8,115 nt of DNA, taken from assembly GCA_913056245.1 (NCBI GenBank), contig CAJXME010000043.1:1-8115 (forward strand). The letters are read 5' to 3'. A program made the translations under genes and the position numbers. The notes under the pieces are model-generated. The model was given only the letters and a program-made list of their open reading frames with translations. It searched no databases and had not been told where the DNA came from. Source of the stretch: an uncultured Alphaproteobacteria bacterium. Its GTDB lineage: Bacteria; Pseudomonadota; Alphaproteobacteria; Puniceispirillales; UBA1172. Shown piece by piece: positions 6,601 through 8,115 of the stretch (positions within the stretch are counted from its first letter, which is position 1; every line of letters begins with the position of its first letter).

Positions 6601-8115
6601 CGATCAACACCTCGCGCTTGCCCGCATGATTGGCGGGGCTAACCACCCCGTTCTTTTCCATCTCTTCGATGATCGTCGCCGCGCGGTTATAGCCAATGCG
6701 CAAATGCCGCTGAATAAAGGAAGTTGACGCTTTGCCTTCGCGCGCCACCAGCGCCACCGCCTGATCATAAAGGCTGGCATCACCACCCTCGAGGTCGGAT
6801 GGCATTCCGCCCTCTTGCGCAGGATCGGTTTCGGTTTCCGTCGTGACGCTATCGTCATAAACCGGCTCACCCTGCTGACGCAAAAGATTGGCGACATCTT
6901 CGACTTCGCGATCGCTCACAAAGGGGCCATGGACACGCACCACGCGGCCGCCGCCTTCCATGTAAAGCATATCACCGCGCCCCAATAATTGTTCAGCGCC
7001 TTGCTCGCCTAGGATTGTGCGGCTGTCGATTTTGGACGTCACTTGGAAGGAAATTCGGGTGGGGAAATTCGCTTTAATCGTACCCGTGATCACATCAACT
7101 GAGGGGCGCTGGGTCGCCATCACCACATGAATCCCAGCGGCACGCGCCATCTGCGCCAAGCGTTGCACCGCCGCTTCGATATCCTTGCCCGCCACCAGCA
7201 TCAAATCAGCGACTTCATCGATCACCACCACAATAAAGGGCAAGGGGCTGAGATCGAGATTTTCTTCTTCAAAGATCGGCTTGCCGCTTTCCGCATCGAA
7301 GCCGGTTTGCACCCGCCGGGTGAGGCTTTCGCCTTTGCGGCGCGCTTCCGCTAGGCGTTGGTTATAGCCTGCGATATTGCGCACCCCAAGTTTCGACATA
7401 TTGCGGTAGCGGGTTTCCATTTCCCGCACGGTCCATTTCAAGGCGGTGACGGCTTTGCCCGGGTCAGTCACCACCGGCGTCAGCAAATGCGGGATGCCAT
7501 CATAAACCGATAATTCCAGCATTTTCGGGTCAATCATGATCAAGCGGCAGGTTTCCGGCGTATGGGTATAAAGCAGCGACAGGATCATCCCATTGATACC
7601 AACAGATTTCCCAGACCCCGTGGTTCCCGCCACCAGCAAATGCGGCATCCGCGCCAAATCCGCCACCACGGGATGACCCGCGATATCCATGCCCAAAGCC
7701 ATGGGCAAGGCCGCGGAATGATCCGCCCAATTGTCATGGTCAAAAATATCACGCAGCAACACCGTCTGGCGGTCGGCATTGGGCAATTCAATCCCGATCA
7801 CATTTTGCCCTGGCACCACCGCCACCCGCACCGACAGCGCCGACATCGACCGCGCAATGTCATCGGCCAGACCAATGACGCGGCTGGCCTTTAGGCCCGG
7901 TGCAGGTTCCAATTCATACATGGTCACCACAGGGCCAGGGCGCACTGAAACAATTTCACCTTTGACGCCATAGTCATCCAGAACCGATTCCAACAGTCGG
8001 GCATTTTCCTCTAGCGCCTCATCCGACAAATGGTGGCGCTGAATGCTGTCGGGGTTTTGCAACAATCCCAAGGGCGGCAATTCAAATTCTGACCCTGAAC
8101 CGCCGTCAAAGTTCA
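6587..8115 (-). CDS. ftsK: FtsK DNA translocase (C-terminal part; 5' end outside window)
   Basis: FtsK is the septum-anchored, ATP-driven DNA pump that moves chromosome termini to dif and activates XerCD recombination during division. The frame is open from the right edge ([16 protein letters not shown]) and gives 508 residues before the stop, so the N-terminal membrane domain and most of the linker are missing from view. Numbered from the first visible residue, the alpha domain spans about 28-135. The RecA-like beta motor carries Walker A GTTGSGKS (163-170), [20 protein letters not shown], Walker B VVVIDE (295-300), [13 protein letters not shown] and [20 protein letters not shown]. The gamma winged-helix that reads KOPS is at about 447-505 ([35 protein letters not shown]). 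A short acidic linker (about 418-445) separates beta from gamma. Only the TTG near 8080 could look like a start; the protein clearly continues upstream. The stop TAA at 6587-6589 lies inside lolA. Confidence 0.97.
   Translation of the reverse strand, partial: NFDGGSGSEFELPPLGLLQNPDSIQRHHLSDEALEENARLLESVLDDYGVKGEIVSVRPGPVVTMYELEPAPGLKASRVIGLADDIARSMSALSVRVAVVPGQNVIGIELPNADRQTVLLRDIFDHDNWADHSAALPMALGMDIAGHPVVADLARMPHLLVAGTTGSGKSVGINGMILSLLYTHTPETCRLIMIDPKMLELSVYDGIPHLLTPVVTDPGKAVTALKWTVREMETRYRNMSKLGVRNIAGYNQRLAEARRKGESLTRRVQTGFDAESGKPIFEEENLDLSPLPFIVVVIDEVADLMLVAGKDIEAAVQRLAQMARAAGIHVVMATQRPSVDVITGTIKANFPTRISFQVTSKIDSRTILGEQGAEQLLGRGDMLYMEGGGRVVRVHGPFVSDREVEDVANLLRQQGEPVYDDSVTTETETDPAQEGGMPSDLEGGDASLYDQAVALVAREGKASTSFIQRHLRIGYNRAATIIEEMEKNGVVSPANHAGKREVLIDDHH
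6601..6613 (-). promoter_or_regulatory. Shine-Dalgarno of lolA inside the ftsK 3' end
   Basis: GAGGTG (6608-6613) sits 7 nt before the lolA ATG at 6600. It supports the start that overlaps ftsK by 14 nt and therefore the long 30-residue N-terminal extension in front of the signal peptide core. Confidence 0.6.

Noticed and set aside
8078..8080. TTG as a start codon for ftsK
   Set aside because: The same frame stays open to the window edge and FtsK needs an upstream membrane domain, so this is an internal Leu codon.
1..8115. CRISPR array, transposon, prophage or toxin-antitoxin module
   Set aside because: No regularly spaced repeats, transposase, terminal inverted repeats, integrase or small paired genes are visible; coding DNA fills nearly the whole window with recognisable genes.

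Overview
The window is a contiguous piece of a bacterial chromosome, most likely from an alphaproteobacterium. The evidence is the sequence type of the MtaB, LolA, FtsK and ExoIII proteins and the ftsK-lolA-xth and dapF-mtaB-ftsY neighbourhoods, which are both familiar in that class. The order is not resolvable from the sequence. The DNA is moderately GC-rich by eye. There are no rRNA or tRNA genes, insertion sequences, CRISPR arrays or phage genes.

All seven genes lie on the minus strand, so transcription runs from high to low coordinates: ftsK (C-terminal part, running off the right edge), lolA, a DgcA/trimethylamine-dehydrogenase-like flavoprotein, xth (exonuclease III), dapF, mtaB and ftsY (N-terminal part, running off the left edge). 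No stretch without a gene exceeds about 71 bases. ftsK/lolA overlap by 14 nt, dapF/mtaB are 2 nt apart, and mtaB/ftsY share one base in TGATG. The three larger gaps (68 to 71 nt) flank the flavoprotein gene and precede dapF.

The functions are core housekeeping: chromosome segregation (FtsK), lipoprotein export (LolA), DNA repair (Xth), lysine/peptidoglycan precursor synthesis (DapF), tRNA ms2t6A37 modification (MtaB) and SRP-dependent membrane targeting (FtsY). The exception is the 679-residue flavoprotein between lolA and xth. It looks like a catabolic N-demethylase or dehydrogenase of the DgcA/TMADH class and has no obvious functional tie to its neighbours.

I see no convincing undescribed multi-gene system. 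The items most worth checking are the reduced iron-sulfur ligand set and shortened loop of the flavoprotein, a strong local excess of the palindrome TGATCA, the histone-H1-like Lys/Pro block in the FtsY linker, and a 15-bp tandem duplication at the start of lolA.
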